Shown piece after piece: positions 7,860 to 16,015 of a stretch of DNA of 64,000 bases. The translations under genes and the position numbers were made by a program. A model generated the notes under the pieces. The model was not told the DNA's origin, made no database searches, and saw only the letters and a program-made list of their open reading frames with translations. Source of the stretch: JAHWKV01 sp040905365 (GTDB lineage Bacteria > Actinomycetota > CADDZG01 > JAHWKV01). The stretch is taken from contig JBBDRQ010000083.1 in assembly GCA_040905365.1 (NCBI GenBank), forward strand, positions 4,175 through 68,174, given 5' to 3'. Each line of letters starts with the position of its first letter. The first letter of the stretch is position 1.

Positions 7860-9032
7860 CTACGGAGTCAGGTTTCGCATAATCAGGCCGCTGCGAGGCT
7901 TGGGCCAAAACAATGTCGTCTTGGGCGGCATGCGTACACCCTCAAGAGCCTTGGCGGCTACCAGCTCCACTGGAGTGGAGGGCATGAGAAAAGCGACGGT
8001 GTTTCCGGCTTGGATGGCGGCGGCCACCTCGTCTAGATCGTGTTCGTAGGCGACCGACGCCTCCGACGGCTCCAAGACATTCTCGGCCAGCCAGACGGTG
8101 TCGATCTCACCCGTGGATTGGATCGTCCAGCACGAGGAAGCGCCGGCAACGCCCAGGGTTCCCGGACCGGCCCGCCGCACATGGTCGTGGAGCGCGTACA
8201 GGCCGCCCTCGAACGGCTTCATGTCCAGACCGTCGACTGAGACGCCGGTGGCCAACCGGTGAATGGGCAGCAGCTCGGGCGCGAACTGGGCGGGGTCGGA
8301 GATCAGCGCCAGCGTGTAGTCCCACGGTCCTGGTCCGTCGATTGCCCGTCGTTCTTCCCGGTAAGTGAGGGCGGTCTCGTAGCGGTGGTGTCCGTCGGCT
8401 ACCACCAAAGGGGTGGCGGCGACCCGATCGATTAGCTCACCGGCTTGATCGTCGGACAACCGCCACATGCGGTGCCGCACGCCGTCGGCGTCGGTTACGT
8501 CGGCCAGCGGTTGTTCATCCTGCAGTGCGTCCACGACGGCTGCGAAGCCCTCAAGGGGGGCGCTGGAGAAGAACCACAGCGGTTCGAGGTTGGCTGCGGT
8601 GGTGCGCATCAAGGCCAACCGGTCGGCTTTGGGGCCGGGCGTGGTGCGTTCGTGCCCGTACACTCCGCCGGTGCCCAGTGCCTCCAAACGCAAAGCAGCC
8701 AGGACTCCGGCGGTGGCGCGGCGGTGACCGTTGACCTCGAAATCGGATCGGTACAGGTACAGGTGCTCCCGGTCGTCGGTGACCAGCACCCCGGAGGTTA
8801 GCCACTCGCGCCAGGTGCCGGCGGCGCGTGTGTAGCGGTTGTCGGCGTCGGTGTCTCCGGGGGATTGGGCGCCGAGGCTGACGTGAATGAAGTTGTTGGA
8901 GTGCAGCTGGTCCAACCGATCCCGCTCGGTTGGAGATATGACGTCGTAGGGCGGTGACGAGACCAGGTCCAGATCCATGCCGGGTCCGTACCGGGTGGCG
9001 TTGAACTTTGCTATCTTCGGCACATGGGCCAT
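7860..9032 (-). CDS. DUF1015 family protein
   Basis: About 390 residues. The opening (PKIAKFNATRYGP, then SSPPYDVISPTERDRL and NNFIHVSLG) and the later VADGHHRYETALTYREE are typical of DUF1015, a widespread family of unknown function sometimes found near serine and phosphoglycerate genes. No catalytic assignment is possible from the sequence. It runs against the citrate synthase gene (15 bases between stops) and divergently from the TPR gene at 9074. The ATG at 9032 (MAHVPK) fits the family's N-terminus; a GTG two codons upstream (9038) is an alternative. Confidence 0.8.
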   Translation of the reverse strand: MAHVPKIAKFNATRYGPGMDLDLVSSPPYDVISPTERDRLDQLHSNNFIHVSLGAQSPGDTDADNRYTRAAGTWREWLTSGVLVTDDREHLYLYRSDFEVNGHRRATAGVLAALRLEALGTGGVYGHERTTPGPKADRLALMRTTAANLEPLWFFSSAPLEGFAAVVDALQDEQPLADVTDADGVRHRMWRLSDDQAGELIDRVAATPLVVADGHHRYETALTYREERRAIDGPGPWDYTLALISDPAQFAPELLPIHRLATGVSVDGLDMKPFEGGLYALHDHVRRAGPGTLGVAGASSCWTIQSTGEIDTVWLAENVLEPSEASVAYEHDLDEVAAAIQAGNTVAFLMPSTPVELVAAKALEGVRMPPKTTLFWPKPRSGLIMRNLTP

Positions 9033-9073
9033 TATCACGGAACCGCCCGTTTAGACGCTATTGTGTTCTTACG

Positions 9074-9433
9074 ATGAACGCATCCGACCCTTATGACCTT
9101 TTGACCGAGGGCCGCGAGCTCTTGGCTGCCAAGCGCAGCAAAGAGGCGGTCGAGTTGCTGCAGGCCGCGCGGGACCTGGAGCCGGAAAAGGGATCCATTC
9201 GAGAAGCGCTGGCGCGCGCCCTGTACGACAGCCGGCAGATCGCCCGGGCAACCGAGGAGTTTACGGCGGCCGTGGAGCTCAACCCCGCGGACGATTACGC
9301 ATACTTCGGGCTGGCGCTGTGCAAGGCGCGATTGGGCAACCGCCAAAGAGCCGCCGGGCTGCTCAAGATCGCGCTGGCCATGCGGCCCGACTCCGAGAAC
9401 TACCGCCGGGCGCTGGATCGGCTGGCCTGTTGA
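9074..9433 (+). CDS. Small TPR protein
   Basis: A 119-residue helical protein made of about three tetratricopeptide repeats (residues 5-38, 40-72 and 75-107; see EAVELLQAARDLEPEKG, RATEEFTAAVELNPADD and AAGLLKIALAMRPDSE). It has no signal peptide or membrane segment, so a cytoplasmic protein-interaction role is likely. It is joined to the next gene by a 4-base overlap (TTGA), so the two are probably co-translated. A TATTGT box at 9059-9064 sits 9 bases before the ATG, consistent with a promoter giving little or no leader. The same TPR-HAD-tlyA order is common in actinobacteria. Confidence 0.75.
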   Translation: MNASDPYDLLTEGRELLAAKRSKEAVELLQAARDLEPEKGSIREALARALYDSRQIARATEEFTAAVELNPADDYAYFGLALCKARLGNRQRAAGLLKIALAMRPDSENYRRALDRLAC

Positions 9434-10257
9434 TTACCGGCGGCGGCCGGATACTGGAGTCGGCAGGTGAGCTGCTGGACAGGTACCGGGCTTTTGCGAT
9501 CGACCTCGACGGTGTGGTTTGGCGCGGAGGGCGTCTGCTGGAGGGCGCCGTCGAGGGCTTGCAGGCCATTGCCGCCACGGGCAAACCCTTCATTCTGCTT
9601 ACCAACAACGGCGCTTACCGTCCATCCGACGTCCTGGAGCGGCTCAACGGGCCCGGCATCGAGCTGACCGCCGAGCAGGTCCTAACCAGTGCGGTGGTCG
9701 CACGCAAATGGATTGCCGGGCGCGAGTTGACCGGCGCCCGTTCATTCATACTGGCCGGCCCCAACGTTGTGGGGCAGCTAAGCGATGTCTTAGAGGTCAG
9801 ACCGATGGAGCCGGGGGAGCAGGCCGAGTTCGTCCTGGTGGGCCGGTACGAGGAGTTCAACTACTCGCGCCTGGCGGTGGCGGCCGATTCGGTGAGAGAT
9901 GGAGCAGCCTTTTTGTGCTTGAACCGCGATCCGGTGATGCCGGTGGAGGGCGGCCGGGTCGTACCGGGAACGGGCACGATAGTGGCCGCGATGGAGGTGG
10001 CCTCGGGGCGACCGGCTACCGTCCTGGGTAAGCCGGAGCTTCCCATGATGCAGGCTGCGGCAGATTTGGTTGGGACCGACGGCGTACTGATGATCGGCGA
10101 CCGCGTCGAGTCGGATATTGCTGGGGCCCGCAAGATTGGCTGGGACGGCGCTCTGGTGCTGACCGGGCTGTCGGTCCCCGACGCCGTGATGGATCCGGCG
10201 CCCGACTACGTCGTGAGTTCACTGGGAGCGTTCGCTCGCAAAGGGGCCGAGGTCTAG
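9430..10257 (+). CDS. HAD-IIA family phosphatase (NagD-like)
   Basis: A 275-residue HAD-superfamily hydrolase of the IIA (NagD/PGP) type. It shows motif I DLDGV (25-29) followed by WRGGRLLEGAVEGL, motif II LLTNNG with the typical cap-preceding RPSDVLERL, and motif IV GDRVESDIAGARKIGWDGALVLTG. The central cap domain (about 80-190) is of the C2 type. It probably dephosphorylates small sugar or nucleotide phosphates in the cytosol; the substrate is unknown. The only reasonable start is TTG 9430, which overlaps the stop of the TPR gene, so translation is likely coupled. Its stop lies 4 bases from the end of the convergent rhomboid gene. Confidence 0.8.
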   Translation: MITGGGRILESAGELLDRYRAFAIDLDGVVWRGGRLLEGAVEGLQAIAATGKPFILLTNNGAYRPSDVLERLNGPGIELTAEQVLTSAVVARKWIAGRELTGARSFILAGPNVVGQLSDVLEVRPMEPGEQAEFVLVGRYEEFNYSRLAVAADSVRDGAAFLCLNRDPVMPVEGGRVVPGTGTIVAAMEVASGRPATVLGKPELPMMQAAADLVGTDGVLMIGDRVESDIAGARKIGWDGALVLTGLSVPDAVMDPAPDYVVSSLGAFARKGAEV

Positions 10258-10261
10258 TGCA

Positions 10262-11056
10262 CTAGGCAAACCCGGTTTTTGACTTGGGCCGGCGGCGGTG
10301 GCCTCCAAACAGCCAGATCAAGGCCATGCCGGCGACGAACCCACCGACATGAGCCACCCACGCGACGCCGCCTCCCTCATCAGCCGACTGGCCCTGTCCG
10401 ATGAAAAACTGGCCTATGAACCACATGCCGAGCACAACCATCGCCGGCAGCCGAATTCTGCCGAAGATGAAAAACAAGATCGGGATGGGCACTACGGTGT
10501 GTATCACGGCGCGTGGGAACAGCACCGCGTAGGCGCCCAGCAGACCGGAGATGGCGCCGCTGGCCCCCACGGTAGGGATGGCCGAATCCGCGTTGAACCA
10601 AACGTGAGCCACGGTGCCGGCGACGCCCACTGCAAGGTAGAACGCCACGAACTTGACCTTGCCGAGCCGGTCCTCGATGTTGTTGCCGAAGACCCACAAA
10701 AAGAGCATGTTCCCGGCGAGGTGAAAAAAGCCGCCGTGCAAGAACATCGACGTGAAGATCGAAGCCAGCAGCGATTTCTCCTCGAGAAAAACGCCGTTGC
10801 ATACCTGTTCTGCAAAGGGCTCGCCTTGGGTTATCTCCGCAGGAACTACCCCCCACTTATAAAAGAACTGCACGGTTCGGCAGTTTTCGGTTTGGCAGGC
10901 AACCTCGCCCGGGCCACAGCTGGCCTGCTGGCCGAAGTTGGGTTCGAGCAAGAAGAACACCGCTACGTTGATCGCGATGAGCGCGACGGTGATGATTGAA
11001 AAAGTATGGGTCGGGTTCTCGTCGTGAATGGGGATCAGGCTGGTGGGAGCGACCAT
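10262..11056 (-). CDS. Rhomboid family intramembrane serine protease
   Basis: A 264-residue polytopic membrane protein with the rhomboid signatures. HGGFFHLAGNMLFLWVFG covers 107-124, the nucleophile lies in GASGAISG (Ser166), and the partner His is in VAHVGGF (His236). An unusual loop of about 60 residues with four cysteines (C47, C54, C59, C86) follows the first membrane helix, so an extracytoplasmic disulphide-rich loop is likely. It would cut membrane proteins within the bilayer; substrates are unknown. I chose ATG 11056 (MVAPTSLIP) over the ATG at 11104, because the extra residues MKGCQGAGP... look unstructured. It diverges from the M23 peptidase gene. Confidence 0.85.
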   Translation of the reverse strand: MVAPTSLIPIHDENPTHTFSIITVALIAINVAVFFLLEPNFGQQASCGPGEVACQTENCRTVQFFYKWGVVPAEITQGEPFAEQVCNGVFLEEKSLLASIFTSMFLHGGFFHLAGNMLFLWVFGNNIEDRLGKVKFVAFYLAVGVAGTVAHVWFNADSAIPTVGASGAISGLLGAYAVLFPRAVIHTVVPIPILFFIFGRIRLPAMVVLGMWFIGQFFIGQGQSADEGGGVAWVAHVGGFVAGMALIWLFGGHRRRPKSKTGFA

Positions 11057-11089
11057 CCGGGCAGAATAACGCAGGCTGGGTCCGGCGCC

Positions 11090-11127
11090 TTGACAACCTT
11101 TCAATATGACTGAAAGCCTGTTGGTAA
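11090..11127 (+). promoter_or_regulatory. Promoter region with inverted repeat and GCCTGTTGGTAA motif
   Basis: A TTGACA hexamer (11090-11095) is followed by an inverted repeat CTTTCA/TGAAAG (11098-11103 and 11111-11116) and the 12-mer GCCTGTTGGTAA (11116-11127), six bases before the M23 gene start. The identical 12-mer occurs at 29891-29902 just before the other coiled-coil envelope protein gene. This suggests a shared promoter or operator. Confidence 0.45.
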
Positions 11128-11133
11128 ATCCTT

Positions 11134-12096
11134 ATGAATAGCTCCTGGGCCACTAGAGTCGTGCGCGCAACCGGCGCGGTGGTGCTTTGCGTGCTGGCCG
11201 TCGGCCCACTCCCCCAGGCCGGTGCGGCCGCGGTGTCCTCGGTGCAGGCCGAGCTGGACAAGGCGGCGGCCGAGTACAGCCGCCTGGAAACCGAGCTCGG
11301 GGAGACTCTGGACCGCAAGGCCCGCGTGGAACAGGAGCTGGACGAGGCGCAGCAGATCATCGCCGAGCGGGCGGATCAGATTCAGTTGCGAGCCGGCCAC
11401 ATCTACAAGAGCGGCGGGGTGTCCACCTTCCTTTCGAGCATGCTGCTGTCCGAGAACCCGTCGGTGTTTTTTCGCCGCATGTATTTCATGGAGAGGCTGG
11501 GCCGAAGCGACCGCGAGCTCGTGGGTAGTCTGCAGGTGATGCAATCCCGTTCCGACGAGCTGCTCGAAGACCTGGACAGCACCATCGCCCGGCAGCGCGA
11601 GCTGGTAGCCAGCCAGCGCGAGAAGCGACGGGACCTGGAGTCCAGGCTCAAGGGGGCGAGGGGAGCGGCCAGGGTGAGCCGGATCCGGTCGTTCTCCGCT
11701 TTCAGCATCCCCATCGACGGAGCCACTGCGTTTGCCGATACGTGGGGGGCTCCCCGTTCCGGGGGCCGGAGGCACCAAGGGACCGATGTGATGGCTTCGT
11801 GCGGAGCCCCGGTTGTCGCCGTTACCGATGGAGTTATCAGCCGCCTGCACTCAGGAGGCAACGGCGGGATCATGGCATATCTGAGGGCGGGCAACGGGGA
11901 TGTGTTCTTCTACGCCCATCTGCAAAATTACGCTCCGGGCATAAGCACAGGTAGCCGGGTGTCGGCCGGGCAACGGATCGGGTCCAACGGCAATACCGGC
12001 AACGCCCGCGGGGGGCCCTGCCACGTACATTTCGAGTGGCACCCCGGCGGAGGGCGCCCGCGCAACCCTTACCCCCTGCTGGCCGCCGCGCGCTAG
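11134..12096 (+). CDS. Secreted coiled-coil M23 peptidase (LytM/EnvC-like)
   Basis: A 320-residue exported peptidoglycan hydrolase. Residues 1-33 form a signal peptide. Residues 35-180 form two long coiled coils around a short helical hairpin (HIYKSGGVSTFLSSMLLS...YFMERL), the plan seen in EnvC, PcsB and RipC proteins controlled by FtsEX. Residues 190-320 are an M23 endopeptidase domain with all zinc ligands present: H214 and D218 in HQGTD, H299 in HVHFE, plus H262 and H297. It should cut peptide cross-links in the wall during division or growth. ATG 11134 begins a normal signal sequence. The adenine-rich stretch just before it lacks a clear ribosome site. Confidence 0.85.
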   Translation: MNSSWATRVVRATGAVVLCVLAVGPLPQAGAAAVSSVQAELDKAAAEYSRLETELGETLDRKARVEQELDEAQQIIAERADQIQLRAGHIYKSGGVSTFLSSMLLSENPSVFFRRMYFMERLGRSDRELVGSLQVMQSRSDELLEDLDSTIARQRELVASQREKRRDLESRLKGARGAARVSRIRSFSAFSIPIDGATAFADTWGAPRSGGRRHQGTDVMASCGAPVVAVTDGVISRLHSGGNGGIMAYLRAGNGDVFFYAHLQNYAPGISTGSRVSAGQRIGSNGNTGNARGGPCHVHFEWHPGGGRPRNPYPLLAAAR

Positions 12097-12121
12097 TGGT
12101 AACGTGCACTAAGATCCTGGT

Positions 12122-12271
12122 GTGGACGAGCTGGAAGCAGAAGAGTTGTTGGAGCACCTGGCTACGCAGCCCCTGCCCGAGCGCGCCGACGCTTTCGATA
12201 AGGTCATCGACGCCCTCGAGCTCGATCTCGAAGCGACGGCCCATCCGGGTCGGGATGCCGCCGGCAGTTAG
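12122..12271 (+). CDS. Small conserved acidic protein upstream of tlyA
   Basis: A 49-residue acidic helical protein (MDELEAEELLEHLATQPLPE... ending DAAGS) read from GTG 12122 to TAG. The spacing, codon use and position, 12 bases before tlyA, support it as a real gene; similar short acidic proteins precede tlyA in other actinobacteria. Its function is unknown. TAAGAT at 12110-12115, six bases before the GTG, looks like the -10 box of a leaderless promoter for the tlyA-nadK unit. Confidence 0.6.
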   Translation: MDELEAEELLEHLATQPLPERADAFDKVIDALELDLEATAHPGRDAAGS

Positions 12272-12283
12272 GAGCCCCTCGCC

Positions 12284-13060
12284 TTGGCCTCCCGCCGCCG
12301 CCTGGACCGGGAATTGGTAGCGCGCGGCCTGGCTGCCGATCTAGAGCAGGCCCGTGAGGCCATACGCTCCAGGCGGGTGGTGATCGACGGCGCGCCCGGG
12401 CTCGCTGAGACGACCTTAGTTGCGGACTCCAGCCACATCAGCATCAGCCGGGCCCGCCGCTTTGTCTCCCGCGGGGGTGACAAGCTGCGCGGCGCCCTGG
12501 ATGACTTATGCCTGGATGTAACGGGTATGCGCTGCCTGGATGCCGGAGCCGGTTCGGGGGGTTTTACAGACTGCCTGCTGCAGGCCGGCGCCGCACACGT
12601 GACGGCGGTCGACGTGGGGTACGGGCAGTTCGACTGGTCGCTGCGGACCTCCTCCAGAGTTGATTTGATGGAGCGGACCAACGTCCGCGCTCTGGCCGGA
12701 CACGCTCACCGGTTCGACCTGATCGTGGCCGATTTGAGTTTTGTAACGCTGCGGTCCATGGCGCGTACCCTTGCCGCGTTGGCCGGCGGGTGCGCGATTT
12801 GCGTCTTGCTGGTCAAGCCGCAGTTCGAGGCGGCCGCCGGCCAAGTTGATCCGGGGGGAGTGGTGAGGGACCCCGGGGCGTGGCTGCAGGTACTGGAATC
12901 GGTAATCGAGGTACTCGCTGGCCAGGGTCTGGGTACCGTGGAGGTCGCGCCCTCACGGGTGAAGGGGGCGGGCGGTAACCAAGAGTTCTTCTTGATGGCT
13001 GTGCCCGGACACGAGGTCGAGGCGCGGGCCGCCGGGCGGGCGCTGGAGATGCTTGGGTGA
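12284..13060 (+). CDS. tlyA: TlyA family rRNA 2'-O-methyltransferase
   Basis: A 258-residue protein with an N-terminal S4 RNA-binding domain (RLDRELVARGLAADLEQAREAIRSRRVVIDG, about 5-60) and an FtsJ/RrmJ-like methyltransferase domain with the SAM motif LDAGAGSGGFTDCLL. The K-D-K-E catalytic tetrad can be traced: Lys in SRGGDKLRGAL, Asp in ADLSFVTL, Lys in LVKPQFE and Glu in GNQEFFL. In mycobacteria TlyA methylates C1409 of 16S and C1920 of 23S rRNA with SAM and so affects capreomycin sensitivity. The start is TTG 12284. The end overlaps the nadK GTG by 4 bases. Confidence 0.92.
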   Translation: MASRRRLDRELVARGLAADLEQAREAIRSRRVVIDGAPGLAETTLVADSSHISISRARRFVSRGGDKLRGALDDLCLDVTGMRCLDAGAGSGGFTDCLLQAGAAHVTAVDVGYGQFDWSLRTSSRVDLMERTNVRALAGHAHRFDLIVADLSFVTLRSMARTLAALAGGCAICVLLVKPQFEAAAGQVDPGGVVRDPGAWLQVLESVIEVLAGQGLGTVEVAPSRVKGAGGNQEFFLMAVPGHEVEARAAGRALEMLG

Positions 13061-13863
13061 AAACCATCGGACTGGTGATCCACCCGACCAACCCAAAAGC
13101 GAAGGAGACCGCCGACCGAATACGGGAGGACGGCGCCCACCGCGGCCTGGACGTGGTGACGGTAGACTCCTCCACCGACCACCCTGATGCAATCCTGGCC
13201 CTGGGCGGCGACGGGACGTTGTTGAGGGCAGCGCAGGTTGCCTGGCGTTTGGATGTGCCGGTCCTGGGAGCCAATCTGGGCAATCTGGGTTTTTTGTCGA
13301 CCGTGGACCCAGGCATGGTGGATGACATGGTGCAGGCGCTAATTACCGACATATACCGGGTCGAGCACCGGATGATGCTGCAGGCGACCGCGTTTCAGGG
13401 CGACGAGGAGCTGTACAGCTTCATGGCGTTGAACGAGGTGGTAGTGGAGCGGGACACGGTGGCCAGAGTCGTCACGGTCCGGGTGTCGGTTGGGCATGAG
13501 ACTGTTGCCCGATACACCGCGGACGGATTCATCGTCTCCACCCCGACGGGGTCCACCGCCTATTCGTTGTCGGCCGGAGGGCCCGTGGTCGCCCCCGACG
13601 TAGACGCAGTCGTGTTGACAGCGGTGTGTGCGCACACACCGCTGTGGCGCTCGATAGTCATCGGAGGGTCCCATACGGTGTTCCTGGAAACTCCGCAGGA
13701 TTCGGTGGCGCTTTCCACCGACGGGCAGCACCTCGGCGATCTGCAGCCTGGAGGAGTCATCAAGGTGGAGGCCCATCCCCGTCCCCTCAAGCTGTTGACG
13801 GCGTACAAGTCCCATTTCTACGACAAGCTGCGGCAGCGCTTCCACGTCGAGCCCAACGATTAA
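13057..13863 (+). CDS. nadK: NAD kinase
   Basis: A 268-residue ATP/polyphosphate-NAD kinase that makes NADP. The GGDGT motif lies at residues 50-54, followed by LGANLGNLGFLS. The second conserved block is TADGFIVSTPTGSTAYSLSAGGP, which binds NAD. The GTG start overlaps the tlyA stop (GTGA). In most actinobacteria recN follows directly; here the next gene is steA. Confidence 0.93.
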   Translation: MKTIGLVIHPTNPKAKETADRIREDGAHRGLDVVTVDSSTDHPDAILALGGDGTLLRAAQVAWRLDVPVLGANLGNLGFLSTVDPGMVDDMVQALITDIYRVEHRMMLQATAFQGDEELYSFMALNEVVVERDTVARVVTVRVSVGHETVARYTADGFIVSTPTGSTAYSLSAGGPVVAPDVDAVVLTAVCAHTPLWRSIVIGGSHTVFLETPQDSVALSTDGQHLGDLQPGGVIKVEAHPRPLKLLTAYKSHFYDKLRQRFHVEPND

Positions 13864-13899
13864 GGATTCGCCCGGCGCGGCCCGGTTAGAATCGCAGGG

Positions 13900-15081
13900 A
13901 TGAAATTTGCCTCCCGGAAGACCTCCAAGACCCTGGTTCGGGGCGCCTTCGAAGGGCCTGCTCGCCTGGGGAAGCGAACCAAGGACCTGATAAAAACCTT
14001 GGAGCCCGGTGACGTCGCGGTTATCGACCACCAGGACCTGGACCGGATCGCAGCCGAAGGGTTGGTCGAAAAGCAGGTCAAGGCCGTGCTCAACGCATCA
14101 TCGTTCTGTACGGGCCGTTACCCCAACCTGGGCGCCCTGATACTGGCGGGGGCCGGTATCCACATCGTGGAGAACGTCGGCGAGAAAGTGTTCGACGAGC
14201 TAGTCGAGGGCGAAACGGTGACGCTCTACCACGGAACTGTTCGCCGGGACGGGGAGCTGGTAGCCGAGGGCAACAGCGTAAGTCTCGCCGAGGCACAAGA
14301 CCGGCTGGACGCCTGCAAAAGGAACATATCGGCTGCCCTGGAAGACTTCGCCGAGAACACCCTGCAGTACATGGTCAACGAGCGGGAGTTTCTGCTTGAG
14401 GCCGTCCATTTGCCCCAAGTAAAGACCGAGTTCGCCCACCGGCACGTGCTGCTCGTGGTGCGCGGCTACGGCTATAAGCAGGACTTGGCTTCTCTGCGCG
14501 GGTATATTCGCGACTTCCGCCCGGTACTGGTGGCCGTCGACGGCGGCGCCGACGCACTGCTGGATCTGAAGCTGACCCCCCACGTCATAATCGGGGATTT
14601 CGACTCGGTCAGCACCAAAGCGCTCAAGTGCGGGGCCGAGCTGATCGTCCACGCCTTTGCCGACGGCGAAGCGCCGGGGGGTAAACGGTTGGATGCTCTG
14701 GGTCTTCAGTACAGCAAGTTTGAGGCGCCCGGGACCAGCGAGGACGTCGCAATGCTGCTGGCTAACGAAAAGGGCGCCGAGCTGATCGTAGCGGTCGGCG
14801 CACGGGTGAGTATGGTTGAGTTTATGGACAAAGGACGCAAGGGAATGGCTTCGACCTTCCTGGTGAGGCTGCGCGTCGGCCCTAAGCTCGTCGACGCCAA
14901 AGGGGTCAGCGAGTTGCACCGCAGCGGACCCAAGTGGTGGGAGCTGTTCGGTCTGGTAGCTGCCGCGCTGCTGACCATGTTGGTGGTGGTCGGCATCTCG
15001 CAGCCGATGCAACTGGTCTTGCAGGCTGCCTGGGATGCGATGAGCGACCTGGTGTTTTCGGTTCGGCAGGCGCTTCGTTGA
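13900..15081 (+). CDS. steA: SteA-like cytokinetic-ring protein
   Basis: A 393-residue protein of the SteA family, which in Corynebacterium forms a cytoplasmic/membrane complex with SteB at the division site and influences cell-wall hydrolysis. Residues 205-235 contain DGGADALL...HVIIGDFDSVS, the thiamine-pyrophosphokinase-like fold typical of the family. The C-terminus has one hydrophobic helix (LFGLVAAALLTMLVVVGI, about 348-365). TAGAAT at 13887-13892 with ATG 13900 seven bases later suggests a leaderless promoter. The TTG of the next gene overlaps the stop. Position after nadK and before steB matches the conserved order. Confidence 0.85.
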   Translation: MKFASRKTSKTLVRGAFEGPARLGKRTKDLIKTLEPGDVAVIDHQDLDRIAAEGLVEKQVKAVLNASSFCTGRYPNLGALILAGAGIHIVENVGEKVFDELVEGETVTLYHGTVRRDGELVAEGNSVSLAEAQDRLDACKRNISAALEDFAENTLQYMVNEREFLLEAVHLPQVKTEFAHRHVLLVVRGYGYKQDLASLRGYIRDFRPVLVAVDGGADALLDLKLTPHVIIGDFDSVSTKALKCGAELIVHAFADGEAPGGKRLDALGLQYSKFEAPGTSEDVAMLLANEKGAELIVAVGARVSMVEFMDKGRKGMASTFLVRLRVGPKLVDAKGVSELHRSGPKWWELFGLVAAALLTMLVVVGISQPMQLVLQAAWDAMSDLVFSVRQALR

Positions 15082-15977
15082 TCACGTTTCGCTATCACAT
15101 AGTCTCGATAGTGGCCGTGTTCCTGGCCTTGTCGGTCGGCGTCTTGTTCGGGGCGACGTTTATCGACCAAAGCATCGTCGACGGTCTGGAGGCCACTCAA
15201 GAACGACTTGGAGATCGCAACGAGCAGCTTCGAAATCGCACTCTCGACCTGGAAGGCCGGAACGAGCAATTCCAAACCTTCGCGGGCGTCACGCGGGATG
15301 CCACCGTGCGCGGGGTGCTCGAAGGGCAGCCTGTGGTGACGATCAAATTTGACGGAACGTCCGACCAGGTTCTGGAGTCGCTAACCCGCACCCTGGACGC
15401 AGCCGGCGCCCGGCTGGATGGAACACTAACCCTCACCGAGCAGCTGGATATGTCTGCGGACGAAACCCGGGAACGCTTGAGAGCGGCCCTGGATACCTCG
15501 ATCGAAAACCCCGAGGCTTTGTCGGTTGAGCTGGCCCGCCACGTGGCCGAGGCCCTGGCCGGCATCAACCCTCAGGTGCTTCCGCGGCTGGCGGAGGCCG
15601 GCCTTATAAGAGGTAATGTCTCCCTGCCGGCACTTGCCGAGGATGCGCCCGCACAGGAGCCCGGCCCGGGTTTGCCGGCGGTGGTCGTGGTGGGCGGAGA
15701 GGTTTCGCCCACGTTCAACGCCCGGGTTATCGTCCCGGTTACCCGGGCGTTGGCCGAGCAGGATATCGTGACCGTGGTGGGGGTGCCGGGACGAACCGGG
15801 GCAACCTTACAAAGCTTGAGAAGCGGCGATCTGCGGGTCGTCACGGTCGACGGAATCGAGTTTGCGATGGGCCAGTCTCTGGTGGCTCTGGGGCTCAGGG
15901 GTGCGCTGGATGGACAGTTTGGAAGGTACGGAACAGGCGAGGGAGCCACCGCCGCGGTCCCCATTCCTGGTCCTTAG
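15078..15977 (+). CDS. steB: SteB/MctB-like envelope protein
   Basis: A 299-residue protein with one N-terminal membrane helix (IVSIVAVFLALSVGVLFGATF), a coiled coil (about 30-70, LEATQERLGDRNEQLRNRTLDLEGRNEQF) and an extracytoplasmic alpha/beta domain. This is the organisation of SteB and of the mycobacterial copper-transport protein MctB, which belong to the same family. Linkage to steA by a 4-base overlap (TTGA) favours the SteB role, complex formation with SteA at the septum. TTG 15078 gives the expected N-terminus. The gene ends 38 bases from the convergent glycosyltransferase gene. Confidence 0.8.
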   Translation: MITFRYHIVSIVAVFLALSVGVLFGATFIDQSIVDGLEATQERLGDRNEQLRNRTLDLEGRNEQFQTFAGVTRDATVRGVLEGQPVVTIKFDGTSDQVLESLTRTLDAAGARLDGTLTLTEQLDMSADETRERLRAALDTSIENPEALSVELARHVAEALAGINPQVLPRLAEAGLIRGNVSLPALAEDAPAQEPGPGLPAVVVVGGEVSPTFNARVIVPVTRALAEQDIVTVVGVPGRTGATLQSLRSGDLRVVTVDGIEFAMGQSLVALGLRGALDGQFGRYGTGEGATAAVPIPGP

Positions 15978-16015
15978 TGCCGTGACCACCAACCTTCGGG
16001 GCGTTTGCAAAAGTT

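Noticed and set aside
13339..14031. Minus-strand open frame across nadK and steA
   Set aside because: Both plus-strand genes have strong family motifs, and the minus product has none.
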